Of a stretch of 64,000 nt of DNA, positions 55,096 to 63,463 are shown piece after piece. The DNA comes from Nitrospirillum sp034427435 (GTDB taxonomy: Bacteria > Pseudomonadota > Alphaproteobacteria > Azospirillales > Azospirillaceae), in contig NZ_JAXQNP010000002.1 in the NCBI RefSeq assembly GCF_034427435.1, forward strand, positions 1,054,001-1,118,000, written 5' to 3'. The notes under the pieces were generated by a model. The model saw nothing but the letters and a program-made list of their open reading frames with translations, was not told the DNA's origin and made no database searches. How positions within the stretch are numbered: the first letter of the stretch is position 1; each line of letters begins with the position of its first letter. The position numbers were made by a program, and so were the translations under genes.

Positions 55096-56268
55096 GTGAT
55101 TCCTGTCGTGATGCCGACCTATTCCCGGATCGACGTTGTGTTCGAACGGGGTGAGGGCTGCTTCCTCTACGACACGACCGGCCGACGATTCCTGGATTTC
55201 ACCAGCGGCATCGCGGTGAACGCCCTGGGTCATGCCCACCCCTATCTGGTGGAGAAGCTGACCGAGCAGGCGCACAAGCTGTGGCACACCTCCAACCTGT
55301 TCCGCGTGGCGGGGCAGGAGAAGCTGGCCGGCCGCCTCAAGGAACTCACCTTCGCCGACACCATGTTCTTCACCAATTCCGGTGTCGAGGCGTGGGAATG
55401 CGGCGTGAAGCTGGTCCGCAAGTATCACTATGAGACCGGCCATCCGGAGAAGACCCGCTTCATCGTCGCCGGCGGCAACTTCCACGGCCGCACCATGACG
55501 GCCATCGCTGCCAGCGGCCAGGACAAGATGGTGAAGGGCTTCGGCCCCCTGTTGGACAGCTTCGACCGCGTCCCTTACGACGATGTCGAGGCGGTGAAGG
55601 CCGCGGTGACGCCGCAGACCGCCGCCATTTTGGTGGAGCCCATCCTGGGCGAGGGCGGCATCCGCCCCGCCAGCCTAGGGTATCTGAAGGCCTTGCGCGC
55701 CATCGCCGATGAGCATGGCCTGCTGTTGTTCTTCGATGAGATCCAGTGCGGCGTGGGCCGTACCGGCAAGCTGTTCGCCCATGAATGGGCGGGGGTGACC
55801 CCCGACGTCATGTGCATCGCCAAGGGCATCGGCGGCGGCTTCCCGCTGGGCGCCTGCCTGGCCACCGAAAAGGCGGCCCAGGGCATGGTGGCCGGCACCC
55901 ATGGCAGCACCTTCGGCGGCAACCCCCTGGCCATGGCCGTGGGCAACGCGGTGCTGGACGTGGTGCTGCAGCCGGGCTTCCTGGACAACGTCATCGCCAA
56001 GGGCGCCCTGCTGGAGGGCAAGCTGGACGATCTCGTGAAGCGCCACCCCACCGTGCTGGACAGCGTGCGCGGCAAGGGCCTGATCCTGGGCCTGAAGTGT
56101 GTCGTTCCCGCGGGCGACCTCGTCACCGCCCTGCGCGACAACGGCATGCTGGTGGTGTCCGCCGCCGACAACGTCATCCGCATCCTGCCGCCGCTGATCG
56201 TGGGCGAGGCCGAGATCAACGAGGCCGTGGCCATCCTGGACCGCACCTGTGCGGCCCTGGCGGCCTGA
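55096..56268 (+). CDS. argD: Acetylornithine aminotransferase
   Basis: 390 aa from a GTG with AAAGGAG upstream. PLP-dependent class III transaminase: FFTNSGVEAWECGVK, GGNFHGRTMTA, FFDEIQCGVGRTGKLFAHE and the PLP lysine in CIAKGIGGGFPLGA. It makes N-acetylornithine in arginine synthesis (and may serve in lysine synthesis). A -10-like TATAAT is at 55050-55055. argF follows 14 bp downstream. Confidence 0.95.
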   Translation: MIPVVMPTYSRIDVVFERGEGCFLYDTTGRRFLDFTSGIAVNALGHAHPYLVEKLTEQAHKLWHTSNLFRVAGQEKLAGRLKELTFADTMFFTNSGVEAWECGVKLVRKYHYETGHPEKTRFIVAGGNFHGRTMTAIAASGQDKMVKGFGPLLDSFDRVPYDDVEAVKAAVTPQTAAILVEPILGEGGIRPASLGYLKALRAIADEHGLLLFFDEIQCGVGRTGKLFAHEWAGVTPDVMCIAKGIGGGFPLGACLATEKAAQGMVAGTHGSTFGGNPLAMAVGNAVLDVVLQPGFLDNVIAKGALLEGKLDDLVKRHPTVLDSVRGKGLILGLKCVVPAGDLVTALRDNGMLVVSAADNVIRILPPLIVGEAEINEAVAILDRTCAALAA

Positions 56269-56282
56269 GGGGAGCCCAAATC

Positions 56283-57209
56283 ATGACTGCGACGACCAAG
56301 AAGGTCCGGCATTTCCTGGATATCAGTGATTTCGACACGGCCACGCTGCGCGAAATCCTGAACCGGGGCCGGGACCTGAAGAAGACCAACGGCACCGCCC
56401 AGCATCCCCAGCCCTTCCGCGGCCTGACGCTGGCGACCATTTTCGAGAAGCCGTCCACCCGCACCCGCGTCTCGTTCGAGGTGGGCATGCGCCAGTTGGG
56501 GGGCGATGTCATCACCCTGACGGGGCGCGAGATCCAACTGGGTCATGGCGAGACCATCGCCGACACCGCCCGCGTTCTGTCGCGCTTCGTCAGCGTCATC
56601 ATGATCCGCACGGATCATGAGTCCAAGGTGCATGAGATGGCGGGGGCGGCCAGCATCCCCGTCATCAACGGCCTGACCGACACCTCCCACCCCTGCCAGA
56701 TCATGGCGGACATCATGACGTTCGAGGAGAAGCGCGGGCCCATCGAGGGCCGCGTCGTCTGCTGGAGCGGCGATGCCAACAACGTCTGCCAGAGCTGGAT
56801 TCACGCCGCCGCCCGTTTCGGCTTCGAAATGAGGGTTGCGGCGCCGAAGAGCCTGCAGCCCACGGCCGAGACCATCGCCTGGGCGGCACGCGAAGGCGCC
56901 CGGCTGGTGGTGACGGACGACCCCAAGGCCGCGGCCGAGGGGGCGGACATCATGGTCACCGATACCTGGGTTTCCATGCATCACAAGGATGCGCCTGCGC
57001 GCACGGCAATGCTGGCCCCCTTCCAGGTCAATGACGGGCTGATGAAACTGGCGTCCCCCGACGCCATATTCATGCATTGCCTGCCGGCCCATCGGGAGGA
57101 GGAGGTGACCACCTCCGTCATCGACGGGCCGCAGTCCGTCGTCTGGGACGAGGCGGAGAACCGCCTGCACGCCCAGAAGGGCATCCTGGCCTGGTGCTTG
57201 AACGCCTGA
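56283..57209 (+). CDS. argF: Ornithine carbamoyltransferase
   Basis: 308 aa from the ATG at 56283 (GAGGGGAG upstream). Carbamoyl-phosphate site EKPSTRTRVSFEVGM, GLTDTSHPCQIMAD (ornithine side) and catalytic Cys in FMHCLPAHR. It makes citrulline. Second gene of the argD-argF pair; a terminator at 57254-57295 follows. Confidence 0.96.
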   Translation: MTATTKKVRHFLDISDFDTATLREILNRGRDLKKTNGTAQHPQPFRGLTLATIFEKPSTRTRVSFEVGMRQLGGDVITLTGREIQLGHGETIADTARVLSRFVSVIMIRTDHESKVHEMAGAASIPVINGLTDTSHPCQIMADIMTFEEKRGPIEGRVVCWSGDANNVCQSWIHAAARFGFEMRVAAPKSLQPTAETIAWAAREGARLVVTDDPKAAAEGADIMVTDTWVSMHHKDAPARTAMLAPFQVNDGLMKLASPDAIFMHCLPAHREEEVTTSVIDGPQSVVWDEAENRLHAQKGILAWCLNA

Positions 57210-57253
57210 TCGTTCCGGTATCGAAGCAAGGCTGTCCGGCTTTGAGGTTCCAT

Positions 57254-57295
57254 AAGGCCCCGATCGGTTGACCCCGGTCGGGCGCCTTTATTTTT
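57254..57295 (+). terminator. Terminator after argF
   Basis: AAGGC..CCCGATCGG pairs with CCGGTCGGG.CGCCTT (one G-U pair, a bulge) around TTGA, then TTATTTTT. It overlaps the short gap before hslO, so hslO may have its own promoter. Confidence 0.7.
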
Positions 57296-57308
57296 GGGGT
57301 AAGCGACC

Positions 57309-58274
57309 ATGACCACCGCCGCCGTTTCCACCCTTGTGTCCTCCCCCGTCGCTCGGGACATCGACGTGGTGCAGCCCTTCCAGCTGGACCGGTCCAACCT
57401 GCGTGGCCGCATGGTGCGCCTCGGGCCCGTGCTGGACGAGATTCTGAGCCGCCACGCCTATCCGGGGCCTGTCGCGCAGATGCTGGCGGAGACGATCACG
57501 CTGGCCACCACGCTGGCGGCGGCGCTGAAGTATGAGGGCGTGTTCACCCTGCAGACCAAGGGCGACGGCCCCATCAAGCTGATGGTGGCCGACGTCACCA
57601 GCGCTGGCGCCGTGCGCGGCTACGCCCAGTACGACGAGGACGCGCTGCAGGCCGCCCTGACGGCGGATGTCGAGGCGGCCCCCGTGCCCGCCCTGCTGGG
57701 CAAGGGCTACTTGGCCTTCACCGTCGACCAGGGGGAACACACCCAGCGCTACCAGGGCATCGTCGGCCTGGAAGGCGCCCGCATGGATGACTGCGTGCGC
57801 CACTACTTCACCCAGTCGGAACAGCTGGCCACGGGCATCATCGTGCATGCCGGTCGCAGTGACGACGGCAAGTGGGGCGGCGGCGCCATCATGCTGCAGG
57901 CCCTGCCGGATGAGGACGCCGGCAGCGTGGCGTCGGACGCCAAGCCCAGCGACCTGGAAGACGACTGGCGGCGGGCCATGGCCCTGTTGTCCACCGTCAC
58001 CCCGGGCGAGGTGCTGGACCCGGCCCTGCCGGTGAACGACGTGCTCTACCGCCTGTTCCATGAGGAGGAGGTGCGCGCCTACGACCCTCACGGCCTGGCG
58101 GCCCAGTGCCGCTGCTCGCGCGAGCGGGTGGTGACGGTGCTGCGCTCCCTGCCGCGCGAGGAGGTGGCGGAGCTGAAGGTCGACGGCGCGGTGGATGTGG
58201 CGTGCGAGTTCTGCAGCACCCACTACCGCTTCGACGATGCGGAGATCGAGGCCGTTTACGGCCCGGCCTCCTGA
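57309..58274 (+). CDS. hslO: Redox-regulated chaperone Hsp33
   Basis: 321 aa. N-terminal core (QPFQLDRSNLRGRMVRLGP...) and a C-terminal zinc module CRCSRERV...CEFCSTHY with the four cysteines (CxC and CxxC) intact, so it should be activated by oxidation and heat. The order argD-argF-hslO is common in alphaproteobacteria. It holds unfolding proteins under oxidative stress. Confidence 0.93.
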   Translation: MTTAAVSTLVSSPVARDIDVVQPFQLDRSNLRGRMVRLGPVLDEILSRHAYPGPVAQMLAETITLATTLAAALKYEGVFTLQTKGDGPIKLMVADVTSAGAVRGYAQYDEDALQAALTADVEAAPVPALLGKGYLAFTVDQGEHTQRYQGIVGLEGARMDDCVRHYFTQSEQLATGIIVHAGRSDDGKWGGGAIMLQALPDEDAGSVASDAKPSDLEDDWRRAMALLSTVTPGEVLDPALPVNDVLYRLFHEEEVRAYDPHGLAAQCRCSRERVVTVLRSLPREEVAELKVDGAVDVACEFCSTHYRFDDAEIEAVYGPAS

Positions 58275-58385
58275 CTGGGGCGCCTATGGTCGGGGTCCGT
58301 CGCGGCATCGCCGTTGAAGCGGACCCCGCCAGCGCTTACCTGCAGTGCCTGACTATTTGCCGATCCCAAGGATGACCCCTCAAGG

Positions 58386-58904
58386 ATGACGATGATGACG
58401 ACCGAAACCGCGACGCTGGCTGGTGGCTGCTTCTGGGGTATGGAGGATCTGATCCGCAAGGTGCCGGGCGTGGTCGATACCCGCGTCGGCTATATCGGCG
58501 GCGCGCTGAGCAATCCGACCTATAAGGAAGTGAAGACCGGCACCACCGGTCATGCCGAGGCCATCGAGATCACCTTCGACCCGGCCAAGCTGACCTATCG
58601 CCGGCTGATCGAGTTCTTTTTCCAGATCCACGACCCGACGACCACCAACCGCCAGGGCAACGACATCGGCAGCCAGTACCGCAGCGCCATCTTCTATGCC
58701 TCGCCCGAGCAGAAGGCGGCGGCGGAGGAAGTGACGGCCGAGGTCGACGCCTCCGGCCGCTGGCCGGGCAAGGTCGTCACCCAGATCGTGCCGGCCGGCA
58801 CCTTCTGGGAGGCGGAGGACTACCACCAGGATTATCTGGAAAAGAACATCGGCGGCTACACCTGCCACTGGGTGCGGCCCGACTGGGTCCTGACCGGCAA
58901 GTAA
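58386..58904 (+). CDS. msrA: Peptide methionine sulfoxide reductase A
   Basis: 172 aa; several ATGs at 58386-58395 could start it. Catalytic motif GGCFWGMEDL (Cys near residue 15), GYIGGxxxNPTY and EAIEITFDPAKL are diagnostic, as is DIGSQYRSAIF. It reduces methionine-S-sulfoxide. Adjacent Hsp33 fits an oxidative-repair theme, though the two are separated by 111 bp. Confidence 0.94.
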   Translation: MTMMTTETATLAGGCFWGMEDLIRKVPGVVDTRVGYIGGALSNPTYKEVKTGTTGHAEAIEITFDPAKLTYRRLIEFFFQIHDPTTTNRQGNDIGSQYRSAIFYASPEQKAAAEEVTAEVDASGRWPGKVVTQIVPAGTFWEAEDYHQDYLEKNIGGYTCHWVRPDWVLTGK

Positions 58905-58926
58905 GCCGCGTCCGAATGCTGCAACG

Positions 58927-58959
58927 AAAGGCCGCCCTCTTCATCGGGGGCGGCCTTTT
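58927..58959. terminator. Terminator between msrA and the M14 peptidase gene
   Basis: AAAGGCCGCC (58927-58936) pairs with GGCGGCCTTT (about 58949-58958) and is followed by T; serves both convergent genes. Confidence 0.8.
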
Positions 58960-58964
58960 CGCTG

Positions 58965-60848
58965 TCAGCGCCCCATCTCCCGCCCCGCCATCTCCCGGCC
59001 CACGGGATAGCGCAGGTAGGCGGCGTCGCTGTAGGGCGTGCGCTCATAGAACCAGGCCAGGCGCTTGTCGGGGCTGGCGGCGAAGGCGGGGTCGGCCTTC
59101 AGCTTGGCCTCGAACTCCGCTTTCAGGGCGGGGCTGGCCGCCAGCATGCGCTCCGCCAGCGGGGCGATGGCGTAGGGCTCGATATATTCGGTGCGTTGCA
59201 GGATTTCGGGGAAGAAGCCCCAGGCCAGGAACGACTCGCTGCTTTCAGCCTCCAGCAGCGCCGCCGCCAAATCGCCCAGCGGCTGGTCGGTGGGCACGCG
59301 CACGCTGCCCTTCGGATAGCGCACCGTGCGCGTCTCATGCGTGTAGCCGGCCTTGTCCAGCATCACATGGCCCTCGTTGGCCTCGGTGGCCAGCTTGGGT
59401 TCCACCAGCCGCACGCTGTCGACGGTGACGTCACGCGGCTGGTCCAGCGTTTCCAGGGCCAGGCCATGCAGGCGCAGCCGCTCGATGATCTCGGGCTTGG
59501 TGGCCGGCACCCAATAGGCCCGCGGCCGGGAGACACGGGCGCTGGGGTGGTCGCCATAGACGGGCATGCGCACGGTGGGCCCCGGGCGGCCCAGCCAGCG
59601 CACCTCCGTCCCGCCCGAGGCGGCGGACAGGTACGCCTCGTGCCGCATGGTCTTGAAGTCGATGGTGTCGCTGGGCGTCTTCTCCGCCTCGAACGCCACG
59701 GGGATGGGATCGGGGCGCCGGGCCCGGTCGGACGCCACGGCCTGGCGCAGGGCGGCGCCCTGGTCCGCCAGCAGGGTCAGCGCCCGCTCGATCAGGATAT
59801 AGGTGCCCAGCACGCGCTGGCGGTAGGGCTTCAGGGCATGGTTCTCCACCAGCACGGTGGGGATATGAACCAGGTTGCCGTAGCCGATGGAAAAGCGCAG
59901 GGGCGTGGTGCCGCCGGTGATGCCGTCCTCCGGTTTGCGGCCGTCCACTTCCGTCACCAGCGGCCCGGGGATGTGCCCCGCCTTGGTCAGGGCCTCGGTC
60001 TCCGCCGCCTTGAACGGGCCGGCCAACCAGTGATCGATGGCGGGGGAGAACGGGGTGCCGGCGCCCTGGTCGCCACCAGGGGCCTCGTCATTGCCGAAGG
60101 TGATGTCATAGGCGTAGTCCATGCCGTCGGTGACATGGATGTCCAGGTACAGGTCGGGCTGATACTTACCGATCAGGGCGATCATGGCCCGCATCTCCGG
60201 CGTGTCCAGCTTGCCGTAGTCGCGGTTCAGGTTCAGGTTTTGCGCCGTGGTGCGCCAGCCCTGGTTCATCGGGCCGCGCTGGTTGGGGCGGTTATAGGCG
60301 CCGGCGCGCTCATGCCCATCGACGTTGAAAATGGGCACGAACAGCAGGTTCACCCGGTCCAGCAGGCCGTCCTTGCCCCGCTGGGTGATGTCGCGCAGCA
60401 GCATCAGGCCCGCGTCCTTGCCATCGATCTCGCCGGCGTGGATGCCGGCCTGCACCAGCAGCAGGGGCTTGGCCGGGTCCGGCCTGCCGTCCACCAGGCC
60501 CTTGGCCGCCAGAACCGCCACCATCTCCCGCCCCTCGGGCGAGACGCCGAACACCTCCTGCCGCAGCAGGGGGGAGGCCGCGACCAGCCGGTCGATGAAG
60601 GCGCGGGTCTCGTCATAGCTGGGCGTGGCGGTCAGGCCGGTCAGTTCCGCCGGTGTGGCCCAGGGATCGCCCGCCTTCACCAGCAGCTTTTCCGAGGCGC
60701 CCCGCCAGGCGGGCACGGGCGGCAGGAAGTCGGTGTCCCACGGGGCGCTGCCGCCGTCAGCATCCCGTGCGGCCGGTGCGGCCAGGGCCGGCACGGCGGC
60801 GGACAGCATCAGGGCGGCGCAGAGCACCAGGCGATGAGAACGGAGCAT
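58965..60848 (-). CDS. Secreted M14-family metallocarboxypeptidase
   Basis: 627 aa from the ATG at 60848 (a TTG 18 nt upstream is an option). Signal peptide about 1-23 (ALMLSAAVPALAAP). M14 zinc site: IHAGEIDGKDAG (His, Glu) with the later His in YLDIHVTDG; conserved NVDGHERAGAYNRPNQRGP and NLNRDYGKLD. A large C-terminal part of about 300 residues follows, with beta-rich VTVDSVRLVEPK. It cleaves C-terminal residues of peptides, probably in the periplasm. The neighbours to the right are mobile. Confidence 0.82.
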   Translation of the reverse strand: MLRSHRLVLCAALMLSAAVPALAAPAARDADGGSAPWDTDFLPPVPAWRGASEKLLVKAGDPWATPAELTGLTATPSYDETRAFIDRLVAASPLLRQEVFGVSPEGREMVAVLAAKGLVDGRPDPAKPLLLVQAGIHAGEIDGKDAGLMLLRDITQRGKDGLLDRVNLLFVPIFNVDGHERAGAYNRPNQRGPMNQGWRTTAQNLNLNRDYGKLDTPEMRAMIALIGKYQPDLYLDIHVTDGMDYAYDITFGNDEAPGGDQGAGTPFSPAIDHWLAGPFKAAETEALTKAGHIPGPLVTEVDGRKPEDGITGGTTPLRFSIGYGNLVHIPTVLVENHALKPYRQRVLGTYILIERALTLLADQGAALRQAVASDRARRPDPIPVAFEAEKTPSDTIDFKTMRHEAYLSAASGGTEVRWLGRPGPTVRMPVYGDHPSARVSRPRAYWVPATKPEIIERLRLHGLALETLDQPRDVTVDSVRLVEPKLATEANEGHVMLDKAGYTHETRTVRYPKGSVRVPTDQPLGDLAAALLEAESSESFLAWGFFPEILQRTEYIEPYAIAPLAERMLAASPALKAEFEAKLKADPAFAASPDKRLAWFYERTPYSDAAYLRYPVGREMAGREMGR

Positions 60849-60953
60849 GGGCGGGACTCGAGGCAAAAGGGGGAGGCAGGCCGATCGGCCAACCGACCAT
60901 CGCCTGCGAACATCCCGCTTTCAAGATAGCTTTCGCCCAAACCCCAAAAGCGC

Positions 60954-61000
60954 GAAAGCCCGGCTGAGCGATGCCAACCGGGCTTTCGGATGTGGTGGAG
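60954..61000. repeat. Copy 1 of a terminator plus tRNA 3'-end repeat
   Basis: GAAAGCCCGGCTG...CCAACCGGGCTTTC, then GGTGGAG, aligns with 62194-62239 (middle of the loop differs). In the leftward sense it reads CTCCACC followed by a hairpin, like the end of a tRNA-Ala gene with its terminator, but no tRNA body follows. It flanks the toxin-antitoxin module on the left. Confidence 0.7.
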
Positions 61001-61042
61001 GCGATGGCCTGTCTCGGCGGTCACGCCGAATGTTTCACATAA

Positions 61043-61072
61043 TTCACTTATTTCGTTTATTGTTGGTATGAT
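61043..61072 (+). promoter_or_regulatory. Likely promoter of the toxin-antitoxin pair
   Basis: TTCACT (61043-61048) and TATGAT (61067-61072) with an 18-bp spacer in an unusually AT-rich stretch, 29 bp before the antitoxin start. Confidence 0.45.
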
Positions 61073-61100
61073 ATCGGCCGACCTTGTGAAGGGGATGATC

Positions 61101-61565
61101 ATGACCGCGCTTGCCCACCGCCAGCCGCCGCCGACCGCGCAAGAGGCGGCGCTTGCCCGCCGTTCGGGCCAGAACCTGTCGCGCTTCGTTGCCAAGGGCC
61201 GGCCCTTGATGCTGCGGGTGAAGGACGCTGAGCAGGAACAGCCCATCGAATTGCCCGCCGGCGCCGTGCGGATGCTGATGGACATCCTGGAGGCGATGGC
61301 GGCCGGGCGCGGCGTGACCATCATCCCGGAGAATGCCGAGCTGACCACGGTCCAGGCGGCCGACATCCTCAACGTCTCCCGCCCCTTTCTGATCGGCTTG
61401 CTGAAAGCCGACGCCATTCCCTACCGCATGGTGGGGAAGCATCGCCGTATCCGCATGGAAGACGTCATGGCCTACAAGGCCGGCATTGATGCGGAGCGGG
61501 AGCGGGTGTTGGACCAGTTGGTCGCGGACGCGCAGGAGAACGACATGGGCTATGGTGCGCCGTGA
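61101..61565 (+). CDS. Antitoxin with excisionase-type HTH
   Basis: 154 aa from the ATG at 61101 (AAGGGG 7 nt upstream). Segment ELTTVQAADILNVSRPFLIGLLKADAIPYRMVGKHRRIRMEDVMAYK is a MerR/HTH_17-type DNA-binding domain. The N-terminal ~60 residues are helical; the C-terminus is charged (ERERVLDQLVADAQ). It overlaps the PIN toxin by 4 bp (GTGA), the usual antitoxin-first order, and probably represses its own promoter. Confidence 0.82.
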   Translation: MTALAHRQPPPTAQEAALARRSGQNLSRFVAKGRPLMLRVKDAEQEQPIELPAGAVRMLMDILEAMAAGRGVTIIPENAELTTVQAADILNVSRPFLIGLLKADAIPYRMVGKHRRIRMEDVMAYKAGIDAERERVLDQLVADAQENDMGYGAP

Positions 61566-62131
61566 CGGTGTACACGGCGCTACTCGACGCCAACGTCCTG
61601 TATCCCGCGCCCATGCGGGACCTGCTGTTGCAGCTCGCCGTGATGGATGTCTTCCACGCCAAATGGAGCGCCGACATCCACCGCGAGTGGATCGAGGCGC
61701 TGATGCGCACCCAGCCCCATCGCGACCGCGCCAGGCTTGAGCGCACCCGCGACCAGATGGACCGGGCCACTCGGGATTGCGTGGTGACCGAATATCAGGG
61801 CCTGATCGCGTCGCTGATCCTTCCCGACCCCGATGACCGGCATGTTCTGGCCGCCGCCATCAAGGGGCGCTGTGACGCCATCGTGACGCAGAACCTGGCT
61901 GACTTTCCCGACGAGGCCCTGGCCCCCTACGGCATAGAGGCCCAGCACCCCGACGATTTCCTTCTCAACCGGATGAGCTTGGACCCCGCCGCCTTCTGCA
62001 CGGCCGTCGCCAAGGTCCGCGCCCGCCTCAAGAACCCGCCCTACAGCGTTGAGGACTATCTGGCCACCTTGACCCGCCAAGGGCTGGTGGCGACCGCCGG
62101 TGAACTGCGGCAGTACGCCGCCTTGCTGTAG
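61562..62131 (+). CDS. PIN-domain toxin
   Basis: 189 aa, GTG start. PIN nuclease motifs: YTALLDANVLYPAPMRD (first Asp), the central LPDPDDRHVLAAAI and TQNLADFPDEAL (further acidic residues). A C-terminal helical tail of about 60 residues (AAFCTAVAKVRARLKNP...) is longer than in VapC. It should cut RNA when the antitoxin is lost. The pair forms a type II toxin-antitoxin system. Confidence 0.85.
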   Translation: MTVYTALLDANVLYPAPMRDLLLQLAVMDVFHAKWSADIHREWIEALMRTQPHRDRARLERTRDQMDRATRDCVVTEYQGLIASLILPDPDDRHVLAAAIKGRCDAIVTQNLADFPDEALAPYGIEAQHPDDFLLNRMSLDPAAFCTAVAKVRARLKNPPYSVEDYLATLTRQGLVATAGELRQYAALL

Positions 62132-62193
62132 AGACACTTCCGTTGGCGGAAGTATGTCCGTCGAGCGGTCTGGAAGTCGGGGCTTGAAAGCGT

Positions 62194-62231
62194 GAAAGCC
62201 CGGCTGGACGGACCAACCGGGCTTTCGGATT

Positions 62232-62239
<8 letters not shown>
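62194..62239. repeat. Copy 2 of the terminator repeat, downstream of tRNA-Ala
   Basis: GAAAGCCCGGCT (62194-62205) with ACCGGGCTTTC (62216-62226) forms the terminator for the leftward tRNA-Ala gene; it runs into the encoded CCA of that tRNA. Partner of 60954-61000. Confidence 0.75.
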
Positions 62240-62307
<68 letters not shown>

Positions 62308-62530
62308 GAACCTTTTAAGTCGGTCCCGCCATCTGGGCTCCCCTGGGGGAGGGCGGCGGTGAGGCGGGGAATATGCGCAGATGCGGGGCGGAGATCAAGC
62401 GTTCAATTTCGCCCGCGACCCTGGCATGTCTTTCAATCATGTGACAGCCCCGCGCGCGCCGGTGTCGGGGAAAAACCACGGCTTCGCAAGAAAAACGTCC
62501 GCTGCGGCCAATCGATAGCGCAGGAAAAAC

Positions 62531-62562
62531 AAAAGGCCGGCTGAGTCGTCAGCCGGCCTTTT
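62531..62562 (-). terminator. Terminator of tRNA-Ala copy 2
   Basis: AAAAGGCCGGCT (62531-62542) and AGCCGGCCTTTT (62551-62562) are perfect complements with an 8-nt loop, giving a U-run for the leftward transcript. Confidence 0.85.
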
Positions 62563-62568
62563 GAATTT

Positions 62569-62644
<76 letters not shown>

Positions 62645-62791
62645 AAACCATTTTTACCTCGTACCGCGCCGCCTGGGGGCTGGCGTGGTGTGGGCGGGAA
62701 TATGCTCAGATGCGTCGGCCGGATCAAGGGAAAAATTCGGGAATTCGAACTTTTTTTGCTGCGCGGCCAACGCCCTGATTTTCCTGGGAAT

Positions 62792-63196
62792 TTAGCGGTC
62801 CTCGTCGCCACCTTCGACGTCGACCACCTCACCCACGTCATCCTCGTCGCCCAGTTCCTCGGCGTCCTCCAGCAGGACATCCTCGTCATCGTCGCCGGGG
62901 ACATCGTCGGCGACCTCGGCCTCTTCCAGGTCATCGACCTCCAGATCGACCTCGGCCTCCTCCAAGACCTCTTCCTTCTCCTCGTCCTCGACCTCGACGC
63001 CGGTGTCCTCGTCATCCAGGACGGGCTTCTTGGTGTCGTCGGCCAGGATCGGGCGCGCCCGGCGGGACTTCAGCAGCGCCTCCGGATCGAACACGGTCGA
63101 GCACGAGGGGCAGGTCGGCGGGTTCTTCCGCATGTCGTAATAGCGGGTGCCGCAGTTCGGGCAGATCCGCTTCGTGCCCCATTCCGGTTTCGCCAC
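62792..63196 (-). CDS. TIGR02300 family zinc-ribbon protein (FYDLN-type)
   Basis: 134 aa from a GTG at 63196 with GGAGG 6-7 nt upstream. Zinc ribbon with Cys12, Cys15, Cys29, Cys32 (GTKRICPNCGTRYYDMRKNPPTCPSC), then a long Asp/Glu-rich tail (about 60-134). A small alphaproteobacterial family of unknown function, usually beside aroA, as here. Confidence 0.88.
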   Translation of the reverse strand: MAKPEWGTKRICPNCGTRYYDMRKNPPTCPSCSTVFDPEALLKSRRARPILADDTKKPVLDDEDTGVEVEDEEKEEVLEEAEVDLEVDDLEEAEVADDVPGDDDEDVLLEDAEELGDEDDVGEVVDVEGGDEDR

Positions 63197-63463
63197 GGCA
63201 ATCCTCCATGAAAACACGCGTGGCGACGGCCCGGGCCGGCCATGTCCACGCCTCATATAAAAAGGTACAGGAGCGGGCGTTTGCCATGAAGCCCGGCCCC
63301 TGTCAAACGTGAATCCGCGCAGGCACCTCCAAGGGGGCGCTTTCGCCGTCTGCGATGGCGCGCCCGGCCCCGCCGGTGGCCTCTGGCGCCTTGCGCCGCC
63401 GCCGGGGCGGGGCCATCCTCGGGGCGTACCGTCCTTCCCGCCCAGGGACTCCATCCCCCCTCA